Positions 39,326-49,600 of a stretch of DNA of 56,137 bases are shown in pieces (position 1 is the first letter of the stretch; every line of letters starts with the position of its first letter). The position numbers and the translations under genes are program-made. Below the pieces are notes generated by a model. The model did not search any database and was not told the origin of the DNA. It was given only the letters and a program-made list of their open reading frames with translations. This DNA comes from Ascoidea tarda (nom. inval.) (Eukaryota > Ascomycota > Saccharomycetes > Ascoideales > Ascoideaceae). The stretch lies in assembly GCA_030560485.1 (NCBI GenBank), contig JAKTTS010000037.1, positions 1-56,137 on the forward strand, written 5' to 3'.

Positions 39326-40547
39326 ATGGTTTCTGTTTCTTTCAACGCTGGTGATCTTGTTGTACCCGTTAAAATCCCTGGTTATTCAGATTGGCCCTGC
39401 TTTGTATGTCTCGTTCTTAGAAGTTGTTTCTTTAACCTTATATAACTAACTGTATTTCATACTCTTCTACTAGATTTTTCCTGAAGACAAATTACCTCAG
39501 GATTTTCTTGATGAAAAGCCCAAAAGATTAGATATGGTCTCAATTGCATTTATTGGTGAACCAACTTATCTATGGGTTTCGCCCTCTGGCTTGAAACACT
39601 TATCAAAGAAAGATGTCAGAACTTATTTAAACAAGTATAGTCTGTCCAAGCAAAAAAGGTTATCAAATATCAATTCAAGATTTCCAAAACAGTTAGTTAG
39701 AGCTTATGAGATTGCTTTAAGCTCAAGAAATTTATCCCATTATTTAGATAATTATCGCCCAGATAAATCAGAAGATTCTGATTTTGAATTAATAAATGAT
39801 GAAAATGAAAGTGATATTGAGTTAGTTGGTACCCACGAGTTGACTAGATCTGATAATCTAAGAAATTTCTCAAAATCTACCAAGCCAACAAGGTCTTCAA
39901 TTTCGACTAAAATCTCAAAGCACTCAAGAACTATACAAAAGAGAAAAGCACCCACGAAAATTCATAAAAGAACTCAAAGATCAAAGAAATCAAATGGTTT
40001 AAATGGATCAGTCGAATCAATTGACTCAACTAACTCGATCGAATTAATTATACCAACTGGCTCAACTGTAATTGAAATTGACGATACTGATGATGATAAT
40101 AATTTTAAACAAAAGAATGATAACGATTTTATTGAAATAGTAAAACCTACTCAAAAGGATGAAAAACAATATACTAAAGAAAAGAAAATTATAAATAATA
40201 AATCTGCTAATCTTAATGATGTCAGTGATCACAACCATAATGAGAATAAACAAAAGAATATAACAATTACCAATTCAAGAATTTTGACACCATCTGAAAC
40301 TGTATTAGATTTAAACAACTCGTCTTCTGCGTCTGAACAGAGTCTGGCAATAGAACAAATCAAGACTTTAAAAACGCCCTCTCAAAATATCATTGACTCT
40401 TTAAATAAATCATTTGAGTTAACAAGAAGTTCTCGATATAGAAATAAAATGAGAGAATTAGAAAGAAAAACTTCTGATGTTAATTCTGAGACAAGTGTAA
40501 TAATTGATATTGATGAAGATGGAAAAGCAAAAGAAAAAGAAAGTTAA
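39326..40547 (+). CDS. PWWP-domain protein with one intron (Ioc4/Pdp3-like)
   Basis: Exon 1 (39326-39403) encodes 26 residues ending GYSDWPCF. A 70-base intron (39404-39473; GTATGT donor, AACTAAC branch, TAG acceptor) separates it from exon 2 (39474-40547), which begins IFPEDKLP. The spliced product has 383 residues with an N-terminal PWWP: GDLVVPVKIPGYSDWP, then SIAFIGEPTYLWVSPSGLKHLS and a helix with RAYEIALS. The rest is Ser/Thr/Lys-rich with basic clusters and no further domain. The TAA at 40545-40547 is followed in the same frame by 43 open, Ser/Glu/Asp/Lys-rich codons to TAG at 40677-40679, so the gene may have been shortened. Confidence 0.82.
39404..39473 (+). other. Spliceosomal intron, phase 0
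   Basis: GTATGT at the donor, CTAAC branch at about 39446-39450, acceptor CTAG at 39473. Removing its 70 bases joins the two halves of a PWWP domain in frame. Confidence 0.88.
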
Positions 40548-40679
40548 TCAGATTTAAAAGACATTAATCAAACAAATAAAGAGTACCATCAGCTAAGAAA
40601 AACTCCAACTCAATTATCTTCAAAAGAATCTGACACTTCTCAGTATTATTTAATCTTATCTGGTTCTGATTCAGAATAG

Positions 40680-41130
40680 TATATAATTATTGCGAATCTG
40701 CAGATTACAAGGTTTTTTCTTGTCTCTATTAAAGAAACGAAAAAACAAAAATTAATTGCTATTTTTCTTAATTTTTTATTTTTTATTTTTTATTTTTTAT
40801 TTTTTATTTTTTATTTTTATTTTCTGTTTTATAATTTATGGTTTTTTTTATTTCTTTTGGTTTGACATATTTGTTTTTATTGTATTTCCTCTGTTATATT
40901 GAATTCTTATCAAAAATTTTCATATAAAATATATTTTTTGTTTTTTTCTTTTGATTTCATTCTTTCTTAACTTCATTTTATTAGATATTGCTTCGGTCTC
41001 TTTTAATATTTTTTGGATTTAGTTTGGATTATTCTAAAAAAATGGTGCTTGAAATTTTTTAAAAAATCTCTAAAAAGTTTCTAATAATATCAGAAATAAA
41101 ACTGACATAATTAAAAAACAAAAAGGAAAA
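40680..41130. other. Convergent intergenic region with a 7-bp T-rich repeat
   Basis: The 3' flanks of two converging PWWP genes. A tandem heptamer (ATTTTTT) runs from about 40772 to 40823. T-rich and A-rich sequence fills the rest. No gene seen. Confidence 0.55.
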
Positions 41131-44100
41131 TTAGCCTTTTAGATCTAAGTTTTTATCTTTAGCTTCGTCATGATTTTCACTTTGCTTTGTAGGTTCGGTT
41201 ACATCTTTGTTGTTAAGATTTTCGGTTTTATCCAATTCTGTTTGTTTTTTCAGTGAATTTTCATTATCTTTTACTGAGGTGAAATGATCAGAAAAAAATT
41301 CAGTTTTTGGAGCAGATACTTTCAAAATCTCATTTGCTTGAATTGTGCCTTCTTGTTTATCATTAGTTTTATTCCTTTCATCTGATTCTTTGTCTTTTAA
41401 TCCATTTGTTTTTGATGGTAATTTCTCACCTCCTAACGTCTCTTTGATAGGGATTGAAACATCATTATTAGATATTTTTTTTAGAATTGATTTCTCGTCA
41501 CCACTATCTGTTATTTGTAGCTCAGTGGACACAGTGCCTATAAATTCATTTTTGGGATTTTGTTTTTGGCTATCAGAACTTTTCAAATTTTTTATTTCCA
41601 TTATAAATTGTTTCCATTTAACCAAAAGAATTTTAGATTTAAGATGAAACTTGTACGTATCATTCAATTCTAATTCCTTCTTTTGGAGAATTTCTCTTAA
41701 AACTTTATATAGTTTTGTACTAGCAAGATATTCCAAAGTCATGTTGAATTCTTCCAATTCTTTAAAAACAGCGGCTTGTTTTTTCAACTCTTCATCAGTC
41801 AAATTATCTTTTTCTATCAAATTTTTTTGCAATTCAAAACGAAAACCCCAAGCAGTTTTCAATAGTAAATCCTGTTTTTTTCCGTGATTTTTACTAATTG
41901 TTTTAGTTTCGGTTTTCGATTTTTGGGGCAGAGGTATCTTCTTATCTTCTGACTTAACAGTTTGTTCACTTTGATGGTTTTTGTTAGCTTTTCCATTTTG
42001 AGGTTTTCTTTTGTTGTCACCAATTTCTTTCTCAATAGTGTTTGTTTTATTTGTATCTTGAAGGTTAGTTCCAGTGTTGTCATTTAATGTTTTGGGTTTG
42101 ACCAATCGATCCTTTTTAAGCAAAATTTTGGTTTTCTCTTTTATGGGCTGGTTAAAATTTTTATCGATAGGGTGAATCAAATCAGAATCATCCTTCTTTT
42201 TCTTCTTGACAGTTTTTGTATCTGCAAATTGATTCGTCCTCTTATTTTTACTGATATTCAAGGCGCTTGTAGAATTTGCAACAATTGAAGCACTTGAAAA
42301 ACCTGAAGCGTTGGAGATACTGGAGAGAAGAGAAGCAGAGGTAGAAGCGGAAGATTCAGACTTGATAGTATTTGACTTTCTTCGTTTTTTGAATTGGACC
42401 TCATTTGATGACTCTGAAATCGGAGGACTTAAAGATCTCCTTTTTTTGGGAGGCTCAATTTTGTCCTTTTTATGCAATAAATGTACATCTTTGCTTGTTT
42501 TATTTCTTTGAAGATTTTCCAGTCTCTCAGATTTTAAAGTTACCAGCTTTGTAGACTTTTCAGAAGTTTTTAAGTTTAATTCAACTGAATGTCTTGAAGA
42601 AGATATTAATCCAGATCGAGATGAAGTTCTTGATTTTGAATTAGCAACTAACGTTTTTCTTTTGCGTGTCTCAGTGGATGCAGATTGGTTGGTTGTACCA
42701 CTCAAAGAACCTGAAGATCTTGTGTCATTTTGAAAATCTTTTTTAGAGCTATCCTTTGAAGGTTGCTTGAAAGATTGCTTTGAAGGTTGTTTTTTTAAAT
42801 CAAATTTTAGTAATTCTTCCTCTCTTTTTATTGACAGTTTAGAAATTGCACTAATTTTTTTTCGATTTGAAGCTTGCTCTTTCAGAAAACCTTTAACGTC
42901 TTCTTTTTTTATAATTGTCGATGGTTTTAAAGATTTTGATTTAGCTTTTTGGTCAAAATTAGATTTAGCTTTTTGGTCAAAATTAGATTTAGATGGAAAC
43001 TTTTGAAAATTTTTCTCTTTTGATATCATTTCCGGATCATATTTTTTTTTTCTTTCTTGCAACTCTTCCTTAAGTCCATTTGATATCTCTGACTCCTCAT
43101 TTGGGTTTCCATATTCATGGTCTTTATCTCGGAATTTATTTTCAATTTTCTTCTTTAATGGGATTTCTACCTGAGTTTTTGAGTTTTTTAGCTCCTGTTT
43201 ATATGGATACTCTGTTTTTATTGTTTTTACATCTTGATAGGATTTATCTTGATAGCTTTTTTGGGGAGATTGTTCTTTCTCATGATTTTTTTTTCTTTTT
43301 TCTAAAACTCCAGAGTTTTCTCCCGGTGATTTTTCTGTATTGTGATGATTTTCTTTTTTTATTATTTCTAAATTTTCTTTAATGTCAACGTTTTTGTCTG
43401 TATCAGCGGGCTTTTTTGAGTGCTTATTTCTAGTGTTTTGTTCTAATTGGTCTTTAAAATCTTCGTTTACTACAATATTATTTTTTATTTTTTCGGTTTT
43501 AAGGGAAGCTGATCTCGAACCGTCCAAGTTATCGTTGTCGGATTTCGATTTAGGCGATTCTGTAGTCCCTTTAATGATGTCACTAGAACGAGGTTTTAAG
43601 CTTGATTTAATTTTTTTCTTTATTTGTTTTGATTGAGAGAAGCCAGGTGTGGCAGAGACTTTTTCTGATCTTTGAGACTTTGTTTTTGAATTAATTTTTC
43701 TCAAAGATTTTGTTGCAGATTTTTCGGTATAATCATCGTTGTATCCAGTTTGATCAATCTCAGCTTCATCTTTTTCATTATTAGTGTTCCTGGCTGGGGA
43801 ATGAAGAACCTGGTTACGAAAATCATTAATAGTGGGAATTTTCAAAGCCATATTATATGCTTTGTTTAGTTGTTTTCTCAAAGAATGATTGGAAAGTAAA
43901 ATGCGTTTGTCTTTATGTTTAATTTTTGAATCAGTTAAAATCTCTAATTCTTTAGCGTTTGCCCAATAGTAACAGTTATCGTTATAAAAGGAAACAAGAT
44001 AGAGTATTCCTTTCTTTTTGAGACGCTCTTTTAAAACGTCTTCGGGACATTCATCTGGTTCTAGGATCTTGGAAAAAATAAGAATAAGGTATGTTAGGTT

Positions 44101-44237
44101 ATATACATAAGATAATGGCAAAAACAATTCTATCAGATATAGATATGACATACCATACCAGGCCATGGATCATATCCATCAACCACACATAGGACTCGAT
44201 TGCCTACTTTAGGAGACCAACTTTCATCTTTGCTCAT
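41131..44237 (-). CDS. PWWP protein with C-terminal TFIIS-N/IBD-like domain, Pdp3-like
   Basis: Exon 1 (44154-44237) encodes 28 residues ending GYDPWPGM. A 86-base intron (44068-44153) precedes exon 2 (41131-44067). The product has 1006 residues. The PWWP (GNRVLCVVDGYDPWPGM, then LVSFYNDNCYYWANAKELE) closely resembles yeast Pdp3, the NuA3b subunit that reads H3K36me3. Residues about 145-760 are Lys/Ser-rich and disordered. At about 770-870 (DNLTDEELKKQAAVFKELEE, then STKLYKVLREIL and LLVKWKQFI) lies a helical bundle of the TFIIS N-terminal/integrase-binding-domain type, as in LEDGF/HRP2 and apparently in Pdp3. A tandem duplication near 42945-42985 repeats SNFDQKAK. It lies 313 bases from the next PWWP gene. 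Confidence 0.82.
44068..44153 (-). other. Spliceosomal intron, phase 0
   Basis: Donor GTATGT immediately after the ATG codon of WPGM, a CCTAAC branch-like site, acceptor CCAAG. Length 86 bases. Same position in the PWWP domain as the introns of the two neighbouring PWWP genes. Confidence 0.85.
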
Positions 44238-44550
44238 GGCCAAATCACTCAATTAAAGCATAAAACAGCAAGAAGCTCGGTGCACAAACAATAAACTCAG
44301 TGGCAAACGTAGAACTTGATACTTCGGTAGTTCTGCTGTGGGTTTGTAAGGAGATTTCAAAGCAGATGGTGGATTATTTATTGAGGAAATACAAACAGAG
44401 GAAAAACAGAAAAACAGAAAAAACGGGTAATCTGCATCACCATGCAAGGCCACAGGAACCCGGTGTTCTGGCTCTGAAGCTTCTGAGAGGGAGAAGATGT
44501 TTACAGAGAAGTGTTTCTTTGGCCTTCCTGAGCACTTGCTCAGTACTTGT

Positions 44551-46334
44551 TCAGTACTTCTTCTTTTTGGTGATGGGAGAGGAGTCTAAAGTGCTGTAGG
44601 ATGATTCAGTGGATCTAGATGAACGGTTGTATGGATATTGGTTGTAGAAATCAGGAGGCTTGAAGAGAGACGATTTTGCTGGGGAAAGGCTAGGACGTGA
44701 GCTGATAGAGTTGTCGAGAGCAGATAGCCTTTGCTGTTGAGCTCCTCCTGGAATTTCGCCAGCTGTGGTTCCTAGCATCTTTTTGCCAATTTTCCTTCTT
44801 TGCAAACTTCTGGCTCCCTTTTTTCTTTGTCTGGCTTTTCTTTTGGGGATCAAAGGCGACGATGCTGAAACATGGAAATTGGGAATTTGCAGTTCCTTCT
44901 TTTCTTTTTTAATTGTTATGTGCTGATTTGTGGTATCTGTGTTTTGAGTCTTAAGTTCACCGGAGTTAAATAAATAGTCAAGGATGACATCGGAATTAGC
45001 ATTTTTATCATTACCATATGTGGTATTGTTATTGGTATTATTGAAATTTTTATCAGTATTTGTAGTAGGATTATCTTGAATATTTAATGGGTACTCGATT
45101 CGTTTGTCCAGATGCACTGATTCACCAATTTGGAAAATATCGTCTTGTATGGTATTTTTCGGTTCGTTTTCACCATCCAAAATGTGTATACTTTTTAATA
45201 AACTTTTGACTGCTATTTCATATTTTCGGATCAACTGGTATGGTAAATCAATAACTTTCTGTTCAGGAATATTTTTATAGCTTATGAATTGAGATAAATG
45301 AGAATATTTTTTAGCATCTTTGTATGCTTTAATCAAGTACTGACCGAATAGTCTATTTGTCTCCTGAGAATTGAGTACTTTATTGTTTAAGAACAATTCG
45401 ATCTTAGTGTTGGTTAACAAGGATAAATCGTCTCTTCTTGCCCAATAATAAGAGTTATCATGATAAAAGGAAACAAGATGAAGATCGTCTCCTATTTTTG
45501 GTCTATCTTCAATAACAGTAGCAGGGGCCAATTTGACAGGTATTATCTAATGAAAAAAAGGAGAGAAATGAAAGCAGTTAGTTTATCTTTGACCGAAATA
45601 AAAAATAGAATAGATTAAAGACTTCACATACCATTCCAGGACCATCAGGATATCCTTCCACTTTACATAGTACCCGACTACCCACTAATGGAATCCAAAG
45701 ATCATTTTCAAATTCCTTTTCTTTTTCTATTCTTATTAATTGCATTGAGCTTTTCTCTAGCCCGATCAATTTTTTATTATTTGTATTCTGATTAATACTT
45801 TTATTATTAGCTGTATCGAAATCGTTGAAGACATTTTCAGTCTTGTAAACCGCACTGAAACTGTCGGAGTTGTTTTCACTTTCATTATCTTGATCATTAT
45901 TTATCAAAGTGAGATAGTCATTTAAGGATGGATACTTTGAAGCTTCTTGATAAGCGTTTATTAAAGCTGGATCTTGCTTGTCCAAATCTTCTTTGAAAAA
46001 ATCATTTATTACTTCGTTTGTAAGTAGTTTTAGATTGGACTTGGCTGCCCAGTAATAAGTAGGATCGTTATAAAACACAATTGGATACTTTCTTTGAGCA
46101 GATTTCTTTGGTTGGTCTATTAGAATGTGAGAGGGAACGTTTTCTAGAGGAAGTATCTTAGTTGGTGAAATAAATCGATGTGTAAATAACTAGTTAGTGA
46201 TGTGCTGAAGACAATTCATTGCAAGACAGTTGCCAAAAATAACATACAATCGAAGGCCAGGCGCAAAATCCAGGGACCCTGCAAAGAACTCTGTCACCAC
46301 TGTGCGGATCCCAGTTATACCTTCTTCCGACCAT
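44551..46334 (-). CDS. Tandem PWWP protein with two introns, Pdp3-like
   Basis: Three exons, 46248-46334, 45632-46156 and 44551-45546, give 535 residues with two PWWP modules. Module 1: GDRVLCRVPGFCAWPSI joined to ILPLENVPSHIL, then FYNDPTYYW and NAYQEASKYPSL. Module 2: GSRVLCKVEGYPDGPGM joined to IIPVKLAP, then LVSFYHDNSYYWARRDDLS. Each module is interrupted by an intron at the same phase-0 site. Module 2 resembles the single PWWP of the adjacent gene, suggesting a local duplication. In module 2 the usual Trp of the WP pair is Gly. The C-terminus is basic (KRKARQRKKGARS) and Ser-rich, with no TFIIS-N-like domain. The ATG at 46334 is in frame with exon 2 after splicing. Confidence 0.8.
45547..45631 (-). 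other. Spliceosomal intron 2 of the tandem PWWP gene, phase 0
   Basis: GTATGT donor after GPGM, AAACTAAC branch, pyrimidine tract and ATTAG acceptor, 85 bases. Unspliced, the frame ends soon after the donor. Confidence 0.85.
46157..46247 (-). other. Spliceosomal intron 1 of the tandem PWWP gene, phase 0
   Basis: GTATGT donor, CACTAAC branch-like site, acceptor CTAAG, 91 bases. An AG only two bases after the branch-like site is too close to be used, so I chose the later one, which restores the frame. Confidence 0.75.
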
Positions 46335-46696
46335 CACAGGAGAACATAAAGTAGCACAACAATAAAAAACAATAAAGCAAGAGCTCAGAAATGTGGAATA
46401 TCTCTGCTTATATCAATGCAAAACAATCAACAACCAGAAAAACAAACATGCAAAGACTGTTTGACATACAGATAAATGCAGATCTCTGCAGATGAGCAAA
46501 ACCAACGTTGCGGGTGCAAGCAGATGCCCTGTCCACTTTTTTGGCTCTCGAAGGTTCCATTTTGGTGTTGTATTTGTGCACATACAACCGTGTGGTTGAT
46601 GTGCTTCTATGTGTACTATATATAAGAGTTGGGCATGAAAGCACCAGTTACCATACTGCAAAGCACCTTGTTCTTCAAAAGATTTTGCTCTACATA
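46335..46696. promoter_or_regulatory. Divergent region: tandem-PWWP promoter and TATA box of the LRR locus
   Basis: Mixed composition. A TATATATAAG box at 46617-46626 precedes the ATG at 46697 by about 70 bases, a plausible core promoter of the now-decayed LRR gene. No CACGTG is seen. Confidence 0.45.
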
Positions 46697-49600
46697 ATGG
46701 AGGGCTTTAATTGTGTGACCGACGCCATCCAATGGAAAATTCTCTTAGGACTTACACATAGAATCCATGGATGGCAAATCAAAAGAACTATTAAAAAAAG
46801 TAATTGCCGGTTCACCCAAAAGGTTTTTACAATTAATTGAATCCGAAGACACACAAGACATCGAAGTTGGATTTTGCTGAAAATAATTCTCCAATTGATA
46901 ATCAAATTCAAAATAATGAGCAATTACCTGCTAATTATCGCGAATTTCCACTAAACCTATTTCAAAATATAAAGAGTGTAACGTCTTTCTGATTGAATTT
47001 TTTGATTTCTTAAAAGTATCCAAAATCTTCAAGAAGTGCATCCAAACCAATTTATGATGTTTAAAATAATTTCAGGCAATTATCTACATCTTAAAGTTGA
47101 TCAATCAAATCCAACAATAACATTTAGTTTTCTTGGTCAAACTCCAAACTAATTTTGAATTCAAACAGGCGTCATAATTGATCTCCTTCAAACCTATCCA
47201 AATGTGATATTATTCAATGAGATGTTTTTCAATGAATGTGTTCCCATAGCTTGTCAAATAAAAGTGAATAATATTGAGTATACTCGCGTATATTTGAAAG
47301 TGCTTGAAATTACCCAAATCCTTAAGACAATCCCGGAAATAACCTCCATCATCAATTGGCTCGACGAGGCCTTTGAGCACTTCACCTCAAAGAAGTTTTT
47401 TTGCTTCAAAAAATTAAAAATCTACCATCATCAATTCAAAATCGCTGAAACAACTGATGAGCTTTTAAACAGAGTGTGGGCAATTACCACAGATATTCAA
47501 GCACTAACAAATTATTTTTAGAAAATTTCTATAGTTTGAAAGAGGATTTAGAACTAGTTATGAATTATCTAACAGATTATAACTGGCTCTGCCTAATTAA
47601 TAATTTTAGTTTTGATTTTTGGGTGTTGGTTGAGCCAAATCAAAATGGCAATTGCTGAAAATTTAATGGAAATCAACAAGCAGAAAAGAGTATTATATTT
47701 ATCAAAGAAATTCAATTATGATAATTTCAAAATTGGATTCAAAGAATCTGGATTTTATGAAGTTCTTGATCTTTTAATTGGAAATCAGATTGAATCTTTT
47801 TCTTGAAATATATTGTGCCCGTAATAACAATTCTAAGCACTATAGTATTTTTTTTCTATACTTGTTTTTATTATTAATGGCTTTTATAATTCATATGTAT
47901 TTTGCTTATTGTTTTTGTATACTTTTTTGATACTTCTGTAAAAATATATATCAAAAAAGAATTAAAGTAAGAAAATGATCGTAGTTAATATTGATATTTT
48001 GAACCACAGATTAATTTTGAAAATGACAATAAACCTGAGAGGTGGCTATCTAATCAAATGTTACAATGATCAATATCAATTTAAATGTTTTGATTGACTG
48101 GCAACTTTTAGTAAGTAAATTGGCAAGACAAGTAGCAAGAAGTTTAGAGTCAGCAATGAAAAGTGTTGGATATTCTAAAAGGCTGCCAAAAGAGCTGACA
48201 ATTTATGTTTCATTTTAATAGCTAAAGTGTTTTGTTCTTATAATTATATAGAAATAATATATGCACTTGTTAGGTAATCTAATGATTGTGCTAGATTTCA
48301 TTTGAGAAACTGCGAAGTAAACTGTAAATTTTGACAAAGTATGTGCGAAGGTAGTGCAAACGATTCGAAAACAGTACAATTATCTAACCATTCAAGTAAA
48401 AAAATAAGTTAACGCTGATAGAGACACCTGACATGATAAACACCATTTATTTTAATCGATTCCTTTGTATTTTTGTTGGTGCAATATTACATTAAATAAA
48501 AAGCCAGTTTTGGCTTGTTTATTGCTTTCCAAATACCAAACAATTAGTCCTGAGAAACAGCAACTGCAACATCATGCATTTACAGGTTTCTATCTTTGGC
48601 AATACAGTGCATTGCAGGCTTAATGCTTTTTTGTATAAAGCAAGAATCTATTGTCCAATATTTTTGATATAAATAATGGTTCAAATCCGTAACTGGGGCT
48701 ATTCCAAATATCCCTCTCTTAAATAATAAGTTGGATATGAACTATAAAGATGTAGTTGTTTAATTTAGGCAAAAAAACCGTGAAATATATCACCAATATA
48801 TTTGATGGTTTACCAATTTATATTATTCGTATATTACACGATATTCCAATTGATAAAGTAATTCTTTTTACATAATCAAAAAACCAATTAACAGAAACAA
48901 GTGGATGTTTCATTATTTTTAATAAAGTCAAAATCATTTATAGTAATCTGACACCAAAGTACTCCGAAGTCATAGAGAAACCAGATAGATTCCAGTAAAA
49001 CGACCACTTAGATTTAAACATTGACGATTTATTATTATTTCAAAATTAATTAAGATATTTTACAAAGTTTTTAATAATAAATAGCCTCAATGCTTCCAGC
49101 TCTTTGACTAATAGCAAAAACAAAATATTTACTTTTATTTAGTCTGTAGAAGGATTGGTAATATTGGTATGCTATAAAACTCAGAAAGCTTATAATGATT
49201 TTTCAATTGTTGATACTAATATCAATCAGACTTTTGATATATTTGAGTTTGATTGTGCTGTTCTGAAAAATCAGTTGGAACTTTCAAATATTTCCTTCAG
49301 ATACATTCACTTTTACTCCTATACCCGGCGTAAATGTTTTAAATTTAGTCGAATAAAAACAAAATCAACTTCAATTCCAGCAAAAAATATATCCGGAATA
49401 TTAAGAAATAAAGTGGCATTGGCTGATTCTACATTTTATGCACAACATTTAGATTTTGCAAAGCTTGAAGTTTGTTCTATCGATCAACTTTCAAAATTAA
49501 CTAATTTGAAATTGTGTAATCTTTTAAAAAATTATTTACACAAACTTCCAAATTTGCTGAAAATGGTTAATTTAATTGATTTAAACTTGTCATACAATAA

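Noticed and set aside
40772-40823. ATTTTTT tandem repeat as a possible replication origin element
   Set aside because: T-rich repeat only; no ACS-like match I could support, so it is left as a simple repeat.
48672-48700. GGTTCAAATCC, resembling a tRNA B box
   Set aside because: No A box at the proper distance and no cloverleaf arms around it; the region belongs to the decayed LRR locus.
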